Assembly: GCF_933775445.1 (NCBI RefSeq)
Contig: NC_065872.1
Location: 11,346,001-11,410,000, forward strand
Direction of reading: 5' to 3'
DNA: 64,000 nucleotides
Source: Argentina anserina
Taxonomy: Eukaryota > Streptophyta > Magnoliopsida > Rosales > Rosaceae
The translations under genes and the position numbers were made by a program. This document shows positions 11,711-23,655 of this stretch, piece after piece; the stretch's first letter is position 1; every line of letters begins with the position of its first letter. Below the pieces are notes generated by a model. It was not told where the DNA came from. It did not search any database and worked only from the letters and a program-made list of their open reading frames with translations.

Positions 11711-12842
11711 TATACCGATCACATCGGCTGGTATCGGTTGATTCCGAGAAGTTTCTTTCACATAGTCGCTTCATAATGCGATAGTTTTATTCTAAACCTA
11801 ATATAAACGTTATGATACATTAGTAGACAATTAGGCGATCGACAACACCAGTTCGAAATATGGTCGATCGACACCACCAGATGTGATCGGTATATATATT
11901 TAGGGACCCCGGAAAAATTTAGTCCGTTTTGGACATGGTTTGACCATTCATACCTATGGTCAACAAAAAAAGAGGCGTTTTGACATATTGAAACCTCATT
12001 GACTGGGCGTTTGCCAAATGGGTATTCTCAGTGCGACCATGCACGATAGGTAATAAAAATTAGATGATTTCAGATATGCAAACGGCTTTCAGCGCTAGAA
12101 TCTTTGCAATGGGTCCTCCCTTATGGCATATTAGTGGTGTTTTCGGTTTATCGGAAATTTCGATGGTCAAACGAGGTCCGAATTAGATGAAATTTTTACA
12201 GGGCCACTAAATTAATATACCGATCACAGCGGCTGGTGTCGATTGATCTTGAGAAGTTTTCTTCATATACTCACTTCATAATGCGATAGTATTATTCTAA
12301 ACCTAATATAAACATTATGATACATTAGTAGACACTTAGTCGATCGACAACTCCAATTTGAAATATGGTCGATCGACACCAGCAGATGTGATCGGTGTAT
12401 ATATTTAGGGACCTCGTAAAAATTTCGTCCGTTTTGGACATAGTTTGATTGTTCGTACTTACAGTCAACAAAAAAAGGCGTTTTGACATATTGAAACCCC
12501 ATTGACCGGGGTTTTTCCAAATGAGTTTTCTTGGTGTGACCACACACGATAGGTAACAAAAATTAGGTAATTTCATATATGCAAACGGCTTTCGGCGTTA
12601 GCATCTTTGCAATTGGTCCTCCCTTGGGGCATATTAGTGGTGTTTTCGGTTTACCGGAAATTTCGACGGTTAAACGAGGTCCCAATTGGATGAAATTTTT
12701 ACAGGATCACTAAATATATATACTGATCATATTGGCTGGTGTCGATTGATCCCGAGAAGTTTCCTTCATATAGTCGCTTCATAATGCAATAGTTTTATTC
12801 TAAACCTAATATAAATGTTAAGATACATTAGTAGACACTTGC
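11711..12842. repeat. tandem repeat, unit about 504 bp, about 2.25 copies
   Basis: TATACCGATC (with variants) starts successive units at 11711, 12216 and 12719, giving periods of 505 and 503 bp. Other anchors recur in register: AAACCTAATATAAA, GGTCGATCGACACCA, TTTTGACATATTGAAACC and GTGGTGTTTTCGGTTTA. The third copy is partial and ends near 12842. The units differ by scattered substitutions and carry no convincing coding sequence. Three copies of a unit this long suggest a young or truncated satellite-like array, or duplicated subterminal DNA of an element. Confidence 0.85.
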
Positions 12843-13186
12843 TAAAAATTGGTAGCCAAACCCTAATTATAGGACCAAGTTAAAAGCTTAAAAGTGGAAA
12901 AAAAATTCTCTCTCTTTCACTTCATATTATTATTTGGCGTTTTGAAACTCTGAGTCTAAGGCACAAGCCTCTATCAGTTGTTTTCACCAAGTGACAGTTA
13001 GGTACGAAAAAAGTTGTAGAGTTGATACTCAAAAGTTTCGAGTTCCCCATCAAAAGATACACAAGTTCATTTGAAATTACTTCGTAAGAATGAAGTAGAG
13101 CTTGTTTTTTTTTATATATATATAGAAAAAGAAACTTATAGGTAGAAGTCTCTAGAGCATCTAGAGTTTACAAGATCAAATAGTAA

Positions 13187-13962
13187 GGCTATAGAAGCCT
13201 AATAAAGTTTTTCAAGATGTTGGGGCTCCGGATTGGTCGGAGCTACCCTCGCTTATGCGTTCTCTCATCACTGATCGTGTTTTATTGGAGGAGGATTTTC
13301 TGGGCGGCGGTGGAAGGCCAGTGCCGTAGATCTCTCTGTCCGTCAAAAGGTTGAGTTGGCTACCCTCAAATGCTGGCTTCGACGACTGGATGGCTGGGCT
13401 TTTTGTGGTCTCTTTAAGGGATGGTGACCGAGTGCGTCTAGCGTTTATTATGATCGATAAAGCTCTGGGATGTAGGGCGTTCTTTTGTCTCCAGATTTCG
13501 ACGATGGTTCTTAAAGGTTGATCTGGCGGGCCTTAGTTGGAATTCATTGTGTAGGCTTGCAATGGTGGCTGGAGGTCGACGCCGCGAAAGCGTCTGGTAG
13601 ACACCCTGCCTGGTCGGCATTGAGGGTTTACTGCGGTGGAGGGAAGAAGGAGGTCATTCCAGGCCGGGTTTGGAGTTTTGGGGTTTGATTTCTTTTGATC
13701 TGCCTAGGATTTGGGGCTTTAGACCTGGTTATATTGTGATTTTATTTTCTTGTTTTGGGACCTATAATTTTATGTTATTGGTTTCCCCGATTAAGTGTGT
13801 TTGATTTAGTTGAATGGGTAGTTATATTCTATATATCATTGTGAGTATGCTCATAAGCTTCTTGCCTATCTCAAATGATAGTAGAAGAATATGTAATGGT
13901 TATTCTAGCATTTGTTCTTTTTATAAACCAAGTGGTTGTCTAAAAAAAGGGCTCTAGAAGCC
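13187..13962 (+). mobile_element. poly(A)-tailed retroposed insert with 14-bp target duplication
   Basis: GGCTATAGAAGCCT at 13187-13200 recurs as GGCTCTAGAAGCCT right after a short A-run at about 13942-13948. The 0.75 kb between has no intact open frame. Near duplication of the target plus an A-tail at one end is the hallmark of LINE-type target-primed insertion. The insert could be a 5'-truncated LINE, a SINE-like unit or a retrocopy. I do not recognise its internal sequence. Confidence 0.5.
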
Positions 13963-14137
13963 TCAATTGGCACTCGATTATTCCAAGTAGAATTGCTAGA
14001 ATGACCTAAATTAGTTAAAGCATCAGTCACAAATTTCAATCTTTATTATCCCCCAGGATAGATCAATCCGGTCTCACGAAAAAATGAGTAAAAGTAAAAG
14101 TAATAGAATTAAAGCTCGTAACAAGCTTGATTATCCT

Positions 14138-14359
14138 CTAGGGTAGATCAATTCGGTCATTTATTGCATCAATTACAATCTTCGAGTCTCCTTCAACTTC
14201 AAGTTTCATGAATCCCTTAGCCTTTGGCGCTTGCAATGAAGAAGCGCATGTTGGTGTTGTTATATATCCTCTTTTTTCCAATTCCTTCTTATCAAAACTC
14301 TTGTGAACATTGTTTTTGCAACAGAAAAAATGTCTGCCATATGGGGAGGATCTTATCAT
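14138..14359 (-). pseudogene. possible RNase H-like fragment
   Basis: A 73-codon minus-strand frame ends with a KLEVEGDSKIVIDAIN motif. This resembles the strand carrying the central catalytic Asp of plant RVT_3-type RNase H domains. The rest of the frame is not recognisable and no other catalytic strand is visible. Probably a small retroelement or gene remnant. Confidence 0.3.
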
Positions 14360-15017
14360 AGTTCTTTACTCATAATCATGATCACAATAAGCTTGTTTAG
14401 GTTGCATCTCTATGAACTATGATTGCTTTTATGACAAAAACTATGATTGCTTTTATGACAAACAAATGACAGAGAGTGAACAACAGCGGTGTCTGAAGTG
14501 AGGGGTTTGAAGTGGATGACAGAGTCATGCAAATGTCCATAAGGTTACTCATTATCATACGAAACAGTGAGCAGTGGTCGTGGGTAGCGTTATCAAATGC
14601 ACGCAACAAGATAAAGCTTAGCTATATATGTAAATATGTTAATTAAGTGACTGACTATCTCAAAGGAAGAAGATCGAATATATATCTTCGTTTTAGGTGT
14701 AAGCCGCTGAACGCTAGTGGAGGAAGCATTTGACACTGTCAGTCCAAATATGGCATGGTAATTGATTTCCTATTAGCCTTTGAGGCTTATCCTCCCCTTG
14801 AGAAACTGAAACCAAAGTGTAGGTCCTTTCAGGCTTCACCACGGTCCTAAAATGCTCCCCCTAAAACAAAAAGAATACCTCCAAGTAAAACTGTTTTTTT
14901 GGCTATTCATCATTAGGGGAGCATCGATCCATATCAAAAGGAAATCTACCAGCCAAGGAAAACTGTAGAATATCTATAACTATTGTGTTCTTTGTTCCAT
15001 AATTTTGGATTTGTCCC

Positions 15018-15850
15018 TGTTTGGGCCTAAAATAATACTCCGGTATTATCTAGACTACTTAGGCTCGTGGACCGGATATTTGGGGAAAGTATATCACAAA
15101 GCAAGATTACCTGCCGTATTGGAATAGATTTAGGGGACTGTCGCGGTATAGAATCGGAGTTGATGAAGGAATGTGAATCTAAATTAACTAGGAGGTTCTC
15201 AAGACTTGATTCCCAAGAAAGAACAAGTTGTGTTCTCTATATAAAGGGGTTGAATGCACAGAATAACACACGCAACGTCAAACAAACTATCGCGCAACCG
15301 CATAGTCAAAATCTCCCAACGGAGTAAAAGTCCGATTCGCTTCGGCAACCAAGTCTCCCATCGGAGCGGAGCTACCCAGATGCACGCCTCGCGCTGCATA
15401 TAGCAACAAGTCTGATTAACTTCGGCAATTCGAGTCAAGTGCATCGAGTCGCTAGCCTAGCTTCTAGCAAACCCAAAAGTCTGCACTAGTCAGCAAATTC
15501 CATTCGCGAGAGAGTCCTGCTATTAACGACACAATATAAGCTCTGCTTTTCCCCAAGCGGTCAAAAGTAAGATCGGCCATCTACTTGAGGTGGAGTGAAA
15601 GGTACCTAGCAACTCCGGTTGTGTATAAGTCATTCGAACTTCAGCGGTTTATCAGCAACTGCGGAGCAATCGTTTGAGAAGAAGACAGTTCGTGGAGCGC
15701 GGTCATTGTCAAATAAAGCAACAGTTGTACCTAACTCAAAGGTACTGGCACGCCAACAACAACAGAGAACGAAGGGTCGAACCGTCTAGGGTTCCACACC
15801 GGGGCTTGCTGATTTTTCTCTGAGGAGGATCCGTTTTCCCAGCTCGAACA
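15018..15850 (+). repeat. 5' LTR of the Tat-type element
   Basis: 833 bp, begins TGTTTGGGCC and ends CTCGAACA, the same ends and length as the 3' LTR. It contains a TATA box (15238-15245) in TCTCTATATAAAGGGG, which should set the start of the genomic RNA near 15270. Confidence 0.95.
15238..15245 (+). promoter_or_regulatory. TATA box of the 5' LTR
   Basis: TATATAAA followed by GGGG, 221 bp into the LTR. The identical sequence is in the 3' LTR at 30018-30025. It is the only good TATA box I see in the LTR. Confidence 0.7.
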
Positions 15851-15852
15851 TT

Positions 15853-15870
15853 TGGCACGCCCAGTGGGAC
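15853..15870 (+). other. primer-binding site
   Basis: TGGCACGCCCAGTGGGAC begins two bases after the 5' LTR. It starts with TGG, as expected for pairing with a tRNA 3' CCA end. I did not identify the tRNA. Confidence 0.7.
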
Positions 15871-16012
15871 AGTGTCAAAGATAGCAAGCCAGAATCCTTA
15901 CTCGCGAGGATATCCCTCTTGCTCGAAACCAGAGCATTCGCAGTGTGTTCCTCATAACACAGCGGCTTGCAGAGGTTTAACAGCGGTCGAGGCATTACTG
16001 AAGTTTGGAGTG

Positions 16013-19000
16013 ATGGCGACACCGGAAGACATGCAACTAGCTTTCAAAGAGTTGACGACGGTAGTCAAGTCGTTGGAAGAGTCATTCGGCAATCGAATGA
16101 CTGCAGTTGAGAGAACGTTGGATAATGTGTCACAACTACAGTCAACACAGGGTCAGCATCTGGCTGAGACCAACGACAGGATGAAGAAGTTAGTTCTGGG
16201 CGCTAATGAGCACGCGAAGAATGCTCACTTAGAGTTCGCGGGCCAGGATGAGCGATTCAAGCAGATCGAAGAAGCGTTGGGAATCCAACGGACTGTCGCC
16301 GGGCTTTACGAAAGCCAGAACCATGACAAGCCTAATGCTACCAGAAACACTGGGTCCAGCAAGAAAGATAGAGCCGGTATCAACAACGGTGCTGAAGGGG
16401 ACGAGGCCAGAGGTGATGAGGCTGACAAATCTGACGCTGAGCTTGTCAAACTTACAAGGAGGAAGAAGGTGAAGGCTAAGAAAGGGAAGTTCATGCTTGG
16501 AGGTTCCAGGCGGTCGAACACTCCCGAGGTTGAAACTTTACAAAAAACATTGGCACTTCTTCAACCAAGCGGAAGACAAGAGCGTTAGCATCAGTTCCGT
16601 CGCGAGCGGCGAGAGGAACATCGAGAAGAGTCTGAGCATGGAGTAGAAGAAGGTCAGAGCCTTACCAAGGAGCAAGTTCAGAACATGATCCAGGAAAGTG
16701 TGAGGACCATTCATGGCCATGCCGCCACGAAGATATCGTATACAAGTCCATTCCCGGAGTGGGTGTCAGCATGTCCTTGGCCTTCGGGTTATCGTCCAAT
16801 CAAGTTCTAGACTTTCTCAGGAGAGGGTTCCGAGAACGCTGCTGAGCATATATCACCTTTCCACAGTGATTGTGGGCCATATGTATCTGATCCAGTCTTC
16901 AAGATGAGGGCTTTTGGTTCATCGTTGTCAGGACCGACGCTGTCTTGGTACTCCAAGTTGGCACCAAGGTCCATTTCAAATTGGTCCATGCTTGAGACGA
17001 TGTTTAAAACGACTTTTGGAAGTGTTGAGCCAGAAGTGGATTTGTCATCTTTGACTTCCATGTATCAACAGCCAATGGAGTCGGCAGTGGAGTTCCTGAA
17101 GAGGTTCAAGGTTCAGCAGGCAAAATGCAGAACACCGCTCGCGGAACAGGATGCCATTCGCATCGCCATAAAGGGTTTGGAAACCCGTCAGCGGGTCAAA
17201 CATCATGATGCCTACTTTTCTAGCATGGCAGATTTAATGAACAAGGTAGGTTCTTACCAAGTGTTCCTCAGGGAGATGGAGGACAGTGCTACAGTTCCAA
17301 AAGGCCCACATGTGTCCTATCACCCTGGAACTTTGAAACCACGTTATGCAGTTCCATCCGGGACTAAGAGGGTTTCCACTATCTACTCGCATGTAGATCT
17401 TTTCTACACATCGTATCCGTACGAAAAGCAGTGGGTCGAGGAAGTGGATGATGAAGTAGCTGCTGTAGAGATAGCTGGAAGACAAGCATTGAAGTCTAGG
17501 TCTTTGAAGATGTCTAGGGACCCTGTCAAAGTTTCTACAACAGCATTCACCAAAACCGAGTATGACTCGTATACCTACAACGCTCACAAAGCTCCAGAAT
17601 TTCTGGATGAGTTGTTCGCGAGTGGAAGAGTGAAGCATGACACTGCGATGCCTACCGCAGCGCAGATTGAAGGGAAGAAGTACTGCAAGTTTCACAACTT
17701 GTTCAATCACCACACAGTTGATTGTGTTAAACTCAAGGATCAATTGCAGACCTGGATTAACAAAGGAATGCTTGGGGTAAAGACTAAAAGAACTGCAGCT
17801 TGGGTCGATGTTGATCCCTTTCCTACAGTGTCAGTGGTAGAAGTTGCTCCATTGACAACACCGTTGAAGACTCATCGCTCTTCCAAGTTTGCTGAGTACA
17901 CTTATGATGCGTCATTGGCTCATGAGATCTTGGACAAGCTTATTGTTGAGGGTGAAACCATTGTACCATGGACTGAGTTCCCGACCATGGATGAAGTTAA
18001 AGGTAAACGGTATTGTAAGTTTCATAACATTTGGACTCATGATACTCGTATTTGCATACAGCTCAAGGACCAGGTACAGCAGTGGTTAGATGAGGGAGTG
18101 TTGTCCTTTGCTTCAGAGCCCGATCTGGGTGTGGAGGCAACAGTGAAAGAAGTACCCGTGGTGAAGGAGGTTGTAAGAGCCAAGAAATCTGACCCGGGTA
18201 AACAAAAGAGCGTTGTCTAGAACAAGGAACAAAATGTCGCAAAGGCCAACACTTATGTTCTTTGCAATCGGTGCAAGAAGGAGTGTTCCATAAACTGTGA
18301 TAATACTGACAGACGCGAGGAGTCGCGAAAGCACCGGAGGCCTCGCTCGCCGACAAATCTTTCCGAGAAGAAGGACTCCAAGAAAGCTATAGTTCAGATA
18401 GCTACTTATGCTCAAGTGTTGAAAAGGCCACACTCAGGTCTTGGCAGGGTCGCGAATGTTCTTGGAGGGCAGCGAATGGGGAAAAATGTGTCGGAAGCTC
18501 AGGCTTTGCGCGAGGCACTACAATGGCCATACATACCGCCTGCGCCGAGGTCACTAAAACCCGATGTCTGGCACGTTCAAGAGCACGGAAGAGCTATGGA
18601 AGCTACGAAAACTCAGAAAAGGAACGTTCAGAAAAGATGGGGAAAGGCCAAGCGAATGCTAGAGGCATTTAACCGAGGAGAGCTCTCTCGCGACCAGGTA
18701 GAGCAGCCACCTTGGTTGTTGCGAGAGACAGTTGAAAAGCTTAGTCTCAAGCCATATGTGCATATTCGCCGGAATGATCGCCACAGGAAGAAGCCATACC
18801 CCAGGGAAAGCGTTCATAATCAAAGTGAACGACCAATGGAAACTGCTCCTACACGAAGAGTTTCAATCAATGATAGGTTGTCTTACGCGTCTACTGACGG
18901 CAGAGCAACAAACAAACAACACGCACGGGGTGTTTCTATTCAACAGAAACAACAACAAAGTAGTGTTGGTCGACCTACGCAATCTAAATGGGTACCTAAA

Positions 19001-19633
19001 AGGTCTGTAAGTAGGCCAGGCCATCAAGAACCAGTCCCAGAAGGAACCAAGCCGCAGTTTGAATGGAAACTGAAGATCAAAGAACCAGAACTAGTGGTTC
19101 CAACAGTGCAAAAGTCAACTTTGGTGGTTCTAGAGGAAGTTGAGTCTGCGGCAGTAGTTATTCCTCCCAAGGCTCCTCAGGAGCAATCGCTAACGGAGTA
19201 TCTCAGGAGTAAGTTCCCCTCGCGAACGCCAACTGGGGCCATGTCGGATGACGATATGGAGGAAGCAGGCGATAATGAACAAGGGTTAGAGTTTTCTGAT
19301 CCGGAGGACGACTTGGAACAAGGGTATGATGACGAGATAATCGCTACCCCAGATTGCAACATGTTTAACCTCTGTCATGGAGATACCTTGGAGGAAGGAA
19401 AACCGAAGCTAGACAGAGCTCCTTGTTGCAACATGGTGTTCACTTTGCCCTCGAAGTATGCTCTTTCACGGCCAATGCCATCTCATCTATTCATTGGAGG
19501 TGAGGCGCAGGCCCAGGAGGTGGGTACAGTCGCAGAGTTATCATCTGCAGAGGTGCCAACTGTTGAGAAGGACTCGAGGAAAGAGGGAGCTGATAGTTCG
19601 CATACGATGACAAAGCTCCAGAGATTTTTATGA
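16013..19633 (+). pseudogene. gag polyprotein of the Tat-type element (three in-frame TAG)
   Basis: One reading frame runs from the ATG at 16013 to a TGA at 19631-19633, about 1206 residues, interrupted only by TAG at 16586, 16808 and 18218. The frame is open upstream to 15872 without an ATG. An N-terminal helical region (about residues 1-110) is followed by a basic linker. The retrotransposon gag/capsid fold comes next (16811 to about 17270, with WYSKLAP and FLKRFKVQQAKCRTPLAEQD). Two repeated modules then follow, each with a CKFHN...H...C zinc-knuckle-like motif (17681 and 18011), then a CNRCKKEC cluster near 18260 and a long acidic tail. Gag should form the particle and bind RNA. Confidence 0.85.
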
Positions 19634-20258
19634 TGTTCACAAAGCCTACCGCAACCATGACTCAGCACATTAAACCTCTATACATATCAGCTGAGATGGA
19701 GGGTAAGAGAGTGAACAAAATCCTTGCGACGGCGGTGCAGCAGTTAGTATCGTTACAGTGAAAACAATCGAAGCACTTGGCATCGCGAAGGAAAAGGTTC
19801 TAAGTAGCAATCTCAAGGTCAGGAGTTTTACTGGCAACTTAACTAAGACCTTGGGAGTTTTGATCCTCAAAGTCAAAATAGGACATTCTGAGCTGTTTCA
19901 GACATTTTTCGTTACGGATTACAACGCTCCATACAGCATCATATTGGGTAGGGATTGGATACATCAAGCCTACTGCATCCCTTCTACTCTACACCAAGAG
20001 ATGTTGATGTGGGATACCGCAACTGACAAGGCAGAACTAGTAAGAGCTGATGATCAACCATACTCAGTCGCTTCCTGTATCCTGGATGCAGAGTATTATT
20101 ATGGTGGCATGAGGCCTTTGGGAGTTACCGGGATCGATATTAAGGGTCGTCCAGTTGGGGTGACTTCTACAGAATTGACACGATGGGATCTAGTACAGGT
20201 TAAGACAGACATAAATAGACCTGGCTTCATCATGAAAGCCAAAAGTAATCATCCATGA
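19634..20258 (+). pseudogene. aspartic protease region, frameshifted
   Basis: The catalytic loop DGGAA is encoded at 19728-19742, but the frame entering it is lost just before the Asp codon, consistent with loss of one base at about 19725. From 19728 the frame is open to 20258. It includes the ILGRDWIHQ block (about 19940-19970) typical of the C-terminal part of gypsy proteases. Protease would cut the Gag-Pol precursor. The frame then ends in TGA, and the reverse transcriptase continues in another frame from about 20255. Confidence 0.75.
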
Positions 20259-21549
20259 CTACATCACTGGCCAAGGAGCAAGAGCATGCCTATGTGTCCT
20301 TTCTCCAACGTTTATCTATTTACAGAGAGGAACATAAGGCTTTGGGGGAAGTGGCACTAGTTGAATGCATTGAGGATGATTTGACTGAAATTCAAGCAGT
20401 GGAGGAGTTCATTCAACCAGCACCAACAGCTTTGGATGATACTCCACCGAAAGTAAAAGATCAAGTGGAGAAGATCAATCTTGGGACTACAGAAGAGCCC
20501 ATGGAGGTTGGAATAAGTAAACACCTGGATGAGGAACTGAGACAACGTTTGGTGGAGTTGTTGCATGAGTTCCGCGATTGCTTTGCTGAAAAATTTGAGG
20601 ATATGCCGGGTTTGTCACCAGAGTTGGTTTACCATCGCTTGCCCATCATGGAGGGGTACAAGCCTGTACAACAAAGTCCACGACGAATGAGTGCAGACAC
20701 AGCAGTAACAGTCAAGAAAGAGGTTCAGAACATGTTCCAAGCCGGTATTATCCGACCAGCCAAATATTCTCAGTGGTTGTCAAACATAGTACCGGTACGG
20801 AAGAAAAATGGCAAGATTCGCGTGTGTGTGGACTACAGGAACCTGAATACTGCGACACCAAAGGATGTCTATCCCATGCCCGTGGCAGATATGTTGGTCG
20901 ATGCGGTCGCGGGGCATGAACTATTATCTTTTATGGATGGTATAGCTGGTTACCATCAGATTCCTGTTTATGAACCGGATAGGCACAAAACAGCATTTCG
21001 ATGTCCAGGGTTCACTGGAGTGTTTGAATATAACAATATGCCGTTTGGTTTGACCAATGCGGGGGCTACATACCAGCGAGCAATGAACCTGATTTTTCAT
21101 GATGTACTGGGGGGCATTCTCGAAGTCTATATCGATGACGTGGTGGTCAAGTCTAAGAAGAAAGAAGATCACATCGAGAATTTGCGGACAGTGTTCACGG
21201 GATGAGAAAGCACAAGCTCAGGATGAACCCGGCTAAATGCATTTTCGGGGTTCGAGCATGAGACTTCTTGGGTTTCATAGTGCATGAAAGAGGTATTGGG
21301 TTGCGGAAGATAAGGCGAAAGCAGTTTTAGACACGCCGGCACCAAGGAACAAGAAGGAACTTCAGAGTTTGCTTGGGAAAATAAACTTCCTTCGACGCTT
21401 TATTTCTAATTCCCCTGGCAAAACCGCAATCTTCTTTCATTTGCTGAAGCTTAAAGCAGATCAAGAGTTTCAGTGGAGACCTGCGCAACAGGCAGCTTTT
21501 GACAAAATCAAGGAATACCTTACTCATCCACATGTTCTTAGACCCCCGT
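20255..21549 (+). pseudogene. reverse transcriptase, decayed and split
   Basis: The frame 20255-21205 covers the fingers and palm. It contains RPAKYSQWLSNIVPV, VCVDYRNLN, the first catalytic Asp in SFMDGIAGYHQ, MPFGLTNAGATYQRAM and the catalytic YIDD at 21128-21139. A frameshift at about 21200 moves the reading. A TGA at 21259-21261 follows in the new frame, and another shift comes near 21300. The thumb (LGKINFLRRFISN) resumes from about 21345 to 21549, where a 1.5-kb insertion breaks the frame between the RPP and WPG codons. The enzyme copies element RNA into DNA. This copy cannot make it. Confidence 0.9.
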
Positions 21550-23080
21550 TGATAGGAGCACTTTGTGCGACGTTCTTAACATGTTTTTACCTCAATTTGT
21601 ACTTTGCTTAGCCCTTATTGTTGTACTATTAAGTCATTGAGTCGTAGTAAGAGTCTTGAGCGGTATTGGATGCATTTTTGTGCTTACATGAGTTAAAACG
21701 CATAATTGGTTTAGAGTCCTAGTTTGACTAGGAATCCTTGTTAGGTTTTGAAACTAATTATCTCTTACTTATGATTTTATTTTCTTATTTTCAGATTGGA
21801 TTGAAGAGATAATTAAAGAAAAAAAGATGAAGCCAAGTCATGCAACAATTAAATAGAAAATGATCATTAAAGGCATAAAACATGGCATGTTTTAGGGAAT
21901 AAAACATGGCATGTTTTAGGGAATAAAACTTTCCATGTTTTAAGGGATTAAAGCATGACATTATTATAGGAAGAAAGAAGCAATTTCAAACCCTCCATCT
22001 TTCCTCTATATATACATGGCTTCACCTCTCAAATATCATCACTTCTCATTAGCATTCAAGAGCCAAAACTCTACCAAAACACCACCATAAATTTCCCTCA
22101 CAAATTAGCCAAGCCGTCCACCCTAAAACTATCATCATCTCCACCGAGTTTCACTATTGAAGACACACCTCCAAGGTTCCTACAACGTGTGATTCTCGCA
22201 ACTCATCTCCATGGCTTCGTCTATTTGTGTTAATCTACAATTCTTTGTCTATGAAGATTGTAAGTTGTTATTTATGTGGAAATATTGGTTTTGTATTTAT
22301 TTTAGAATTTTCAGATTGTTTTATTGGATTTTTGGATCTTTGCCGAATTGATGGTTTTCTATAATTAATGAGTTTGTATTTCTATTGTTGTGTTATAATC
22401 ATCTTTCTCATACTTTTAGATAATTTTCAGATATGTGCATATGAATTTAGTGCTTGGATGCATTCCTTAAGATTGTGTTTGAGTGCTAGATTCATCAACC
22501 ATATTGACACAAATCGAATCATGCCCTAAGTAGGTTCGATTTGTGTTGATTAAAAGTGGTAAAAATTCTGGAAATTTGCATGTGAAACCATGGTGGGTGA
22601 CGCCATACATGAAACATGTCTCCAACAAAGATTTGGTGCTTAAATGTAATCTTGTTTGATTTCTACTCTAAATGTTATTGAATTCGATTGCATGCAAATT
22701 TAGATTAGGCCCTAAGTCAATCTAAATGTTAATTGAAATCTTGCACGATTAGATGATCCCCTAAGGCTCTAATTGTATTGGTGTCTAAAAAGTATGTAAT
22801 TGGTTGAACTAGAATGCATGATAGGTTCGAACTTGTAATTATGTGGTGTAATAGTAAATTTGGTTTAAGTTTGTTAAAGAGAAGTCGATCATGTAAATAA
22901 TAATTTAGGTTTTATTTTAGTAGTTAATAATCAATCTCAAACCCCCCATTATTTGTTAACACTAAAAGTTTAGAGTTCCCTTCAATTCCCCGGAAAGAAC
23001 GATCCCTGCTTATTCTATACTAACGATGATGTTTTACAGGGTTTATTATAGACGTTTTAACAAAACGCTCTATCACCCAT
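21545..23080 (+). mobile_element. nested solo-LTR-like insertion in the RT/RNase H region
   Basis: 1,526 bp (21550-23075) starting TGATAGGAGC and ending GCTCTATCA, so the ends are TG...CA with an imperfect inverted repeat of about 16 bp. It is flanked by CCCGT (21545-21549) and CCCAT (23076-23080), a 5-bp target duplication with one change. Removing the insert and one target copy joins the RNase H frame exactly. A TATA box (CTCTATATATACA, about 22011) followed by a leader fits the promoter of a long LTR. The 3' part resembles LTR ends of Athila-type elements, by memory only. No coding sequence is inside. Confidence 0.75.
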
Positions 23081-23655
23081 GGCCGGGAATACCGTTGAAG
23101 CTATACATCTCAGCATCCCCTTACTCCATTGCAGGAGTCCTGGCACAAGATGGTGATGGAGAGGGAGGCAAGAAGGTTGAGCATGCGGTTTATTACTTCA
23201 GCCGAACCTTGTTAGACGCTGAAACTAGATACTCGCCAATTGAGAGGTTATGTTTAGCTTTGTACTTCGCAGGTACTAAGCTCCGCCATTACATGTTGTC
23301 CTTCACTACAGTGGTGGTGGCGCAGAGTGATTTAGTAAAGTGTATGCTTACCAAACCTATGCTTAGGGGTCGGATTGGTAAGTGGATCTTGGCGTTATCA
23401 GAGTTTTCTTTACAATATACACCCTTAAAGGCGCTCACAGGACAGGCAGTGTCCGACTTCTTGTTGCATCATCCTATTATGGAGGACATTGACGACCAGA
23501 ACGTGGTTTTTTCCTTTGTTCACACTCAGCCTTGGGTTCTGTACTTCGATGGTATCAGCACTGATCATTTGTCCGGAGTGGGTGTTGCATTGGTTAATCC
23601 TTCTGGCGTCAGATATTGTTACTCTTTTCAGCTAGAATGGAAGTGCACTAACAAT
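23081..23655 (+). pseudogene. RNase H and start of the second (Tat-specific) RNase H
   Basis: The frame resumes with PLKLYISASPYSIAGVLAQ and continues through YFSRTLLDAETRYSPIER and LRHYMLSF, the standard reverse-transcriptase RNase H. A second RNase H begins at about 23530 with WVLYFDGISTD. Its frame is closed by TAG at 23656-23658, exactly where this family has Gln in a CTNNQAEYE motif. This is a clear CAG-to-TAG nonsense change. Without the TAG the frame runs straight on into the integrase. Confidence 0.88.
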
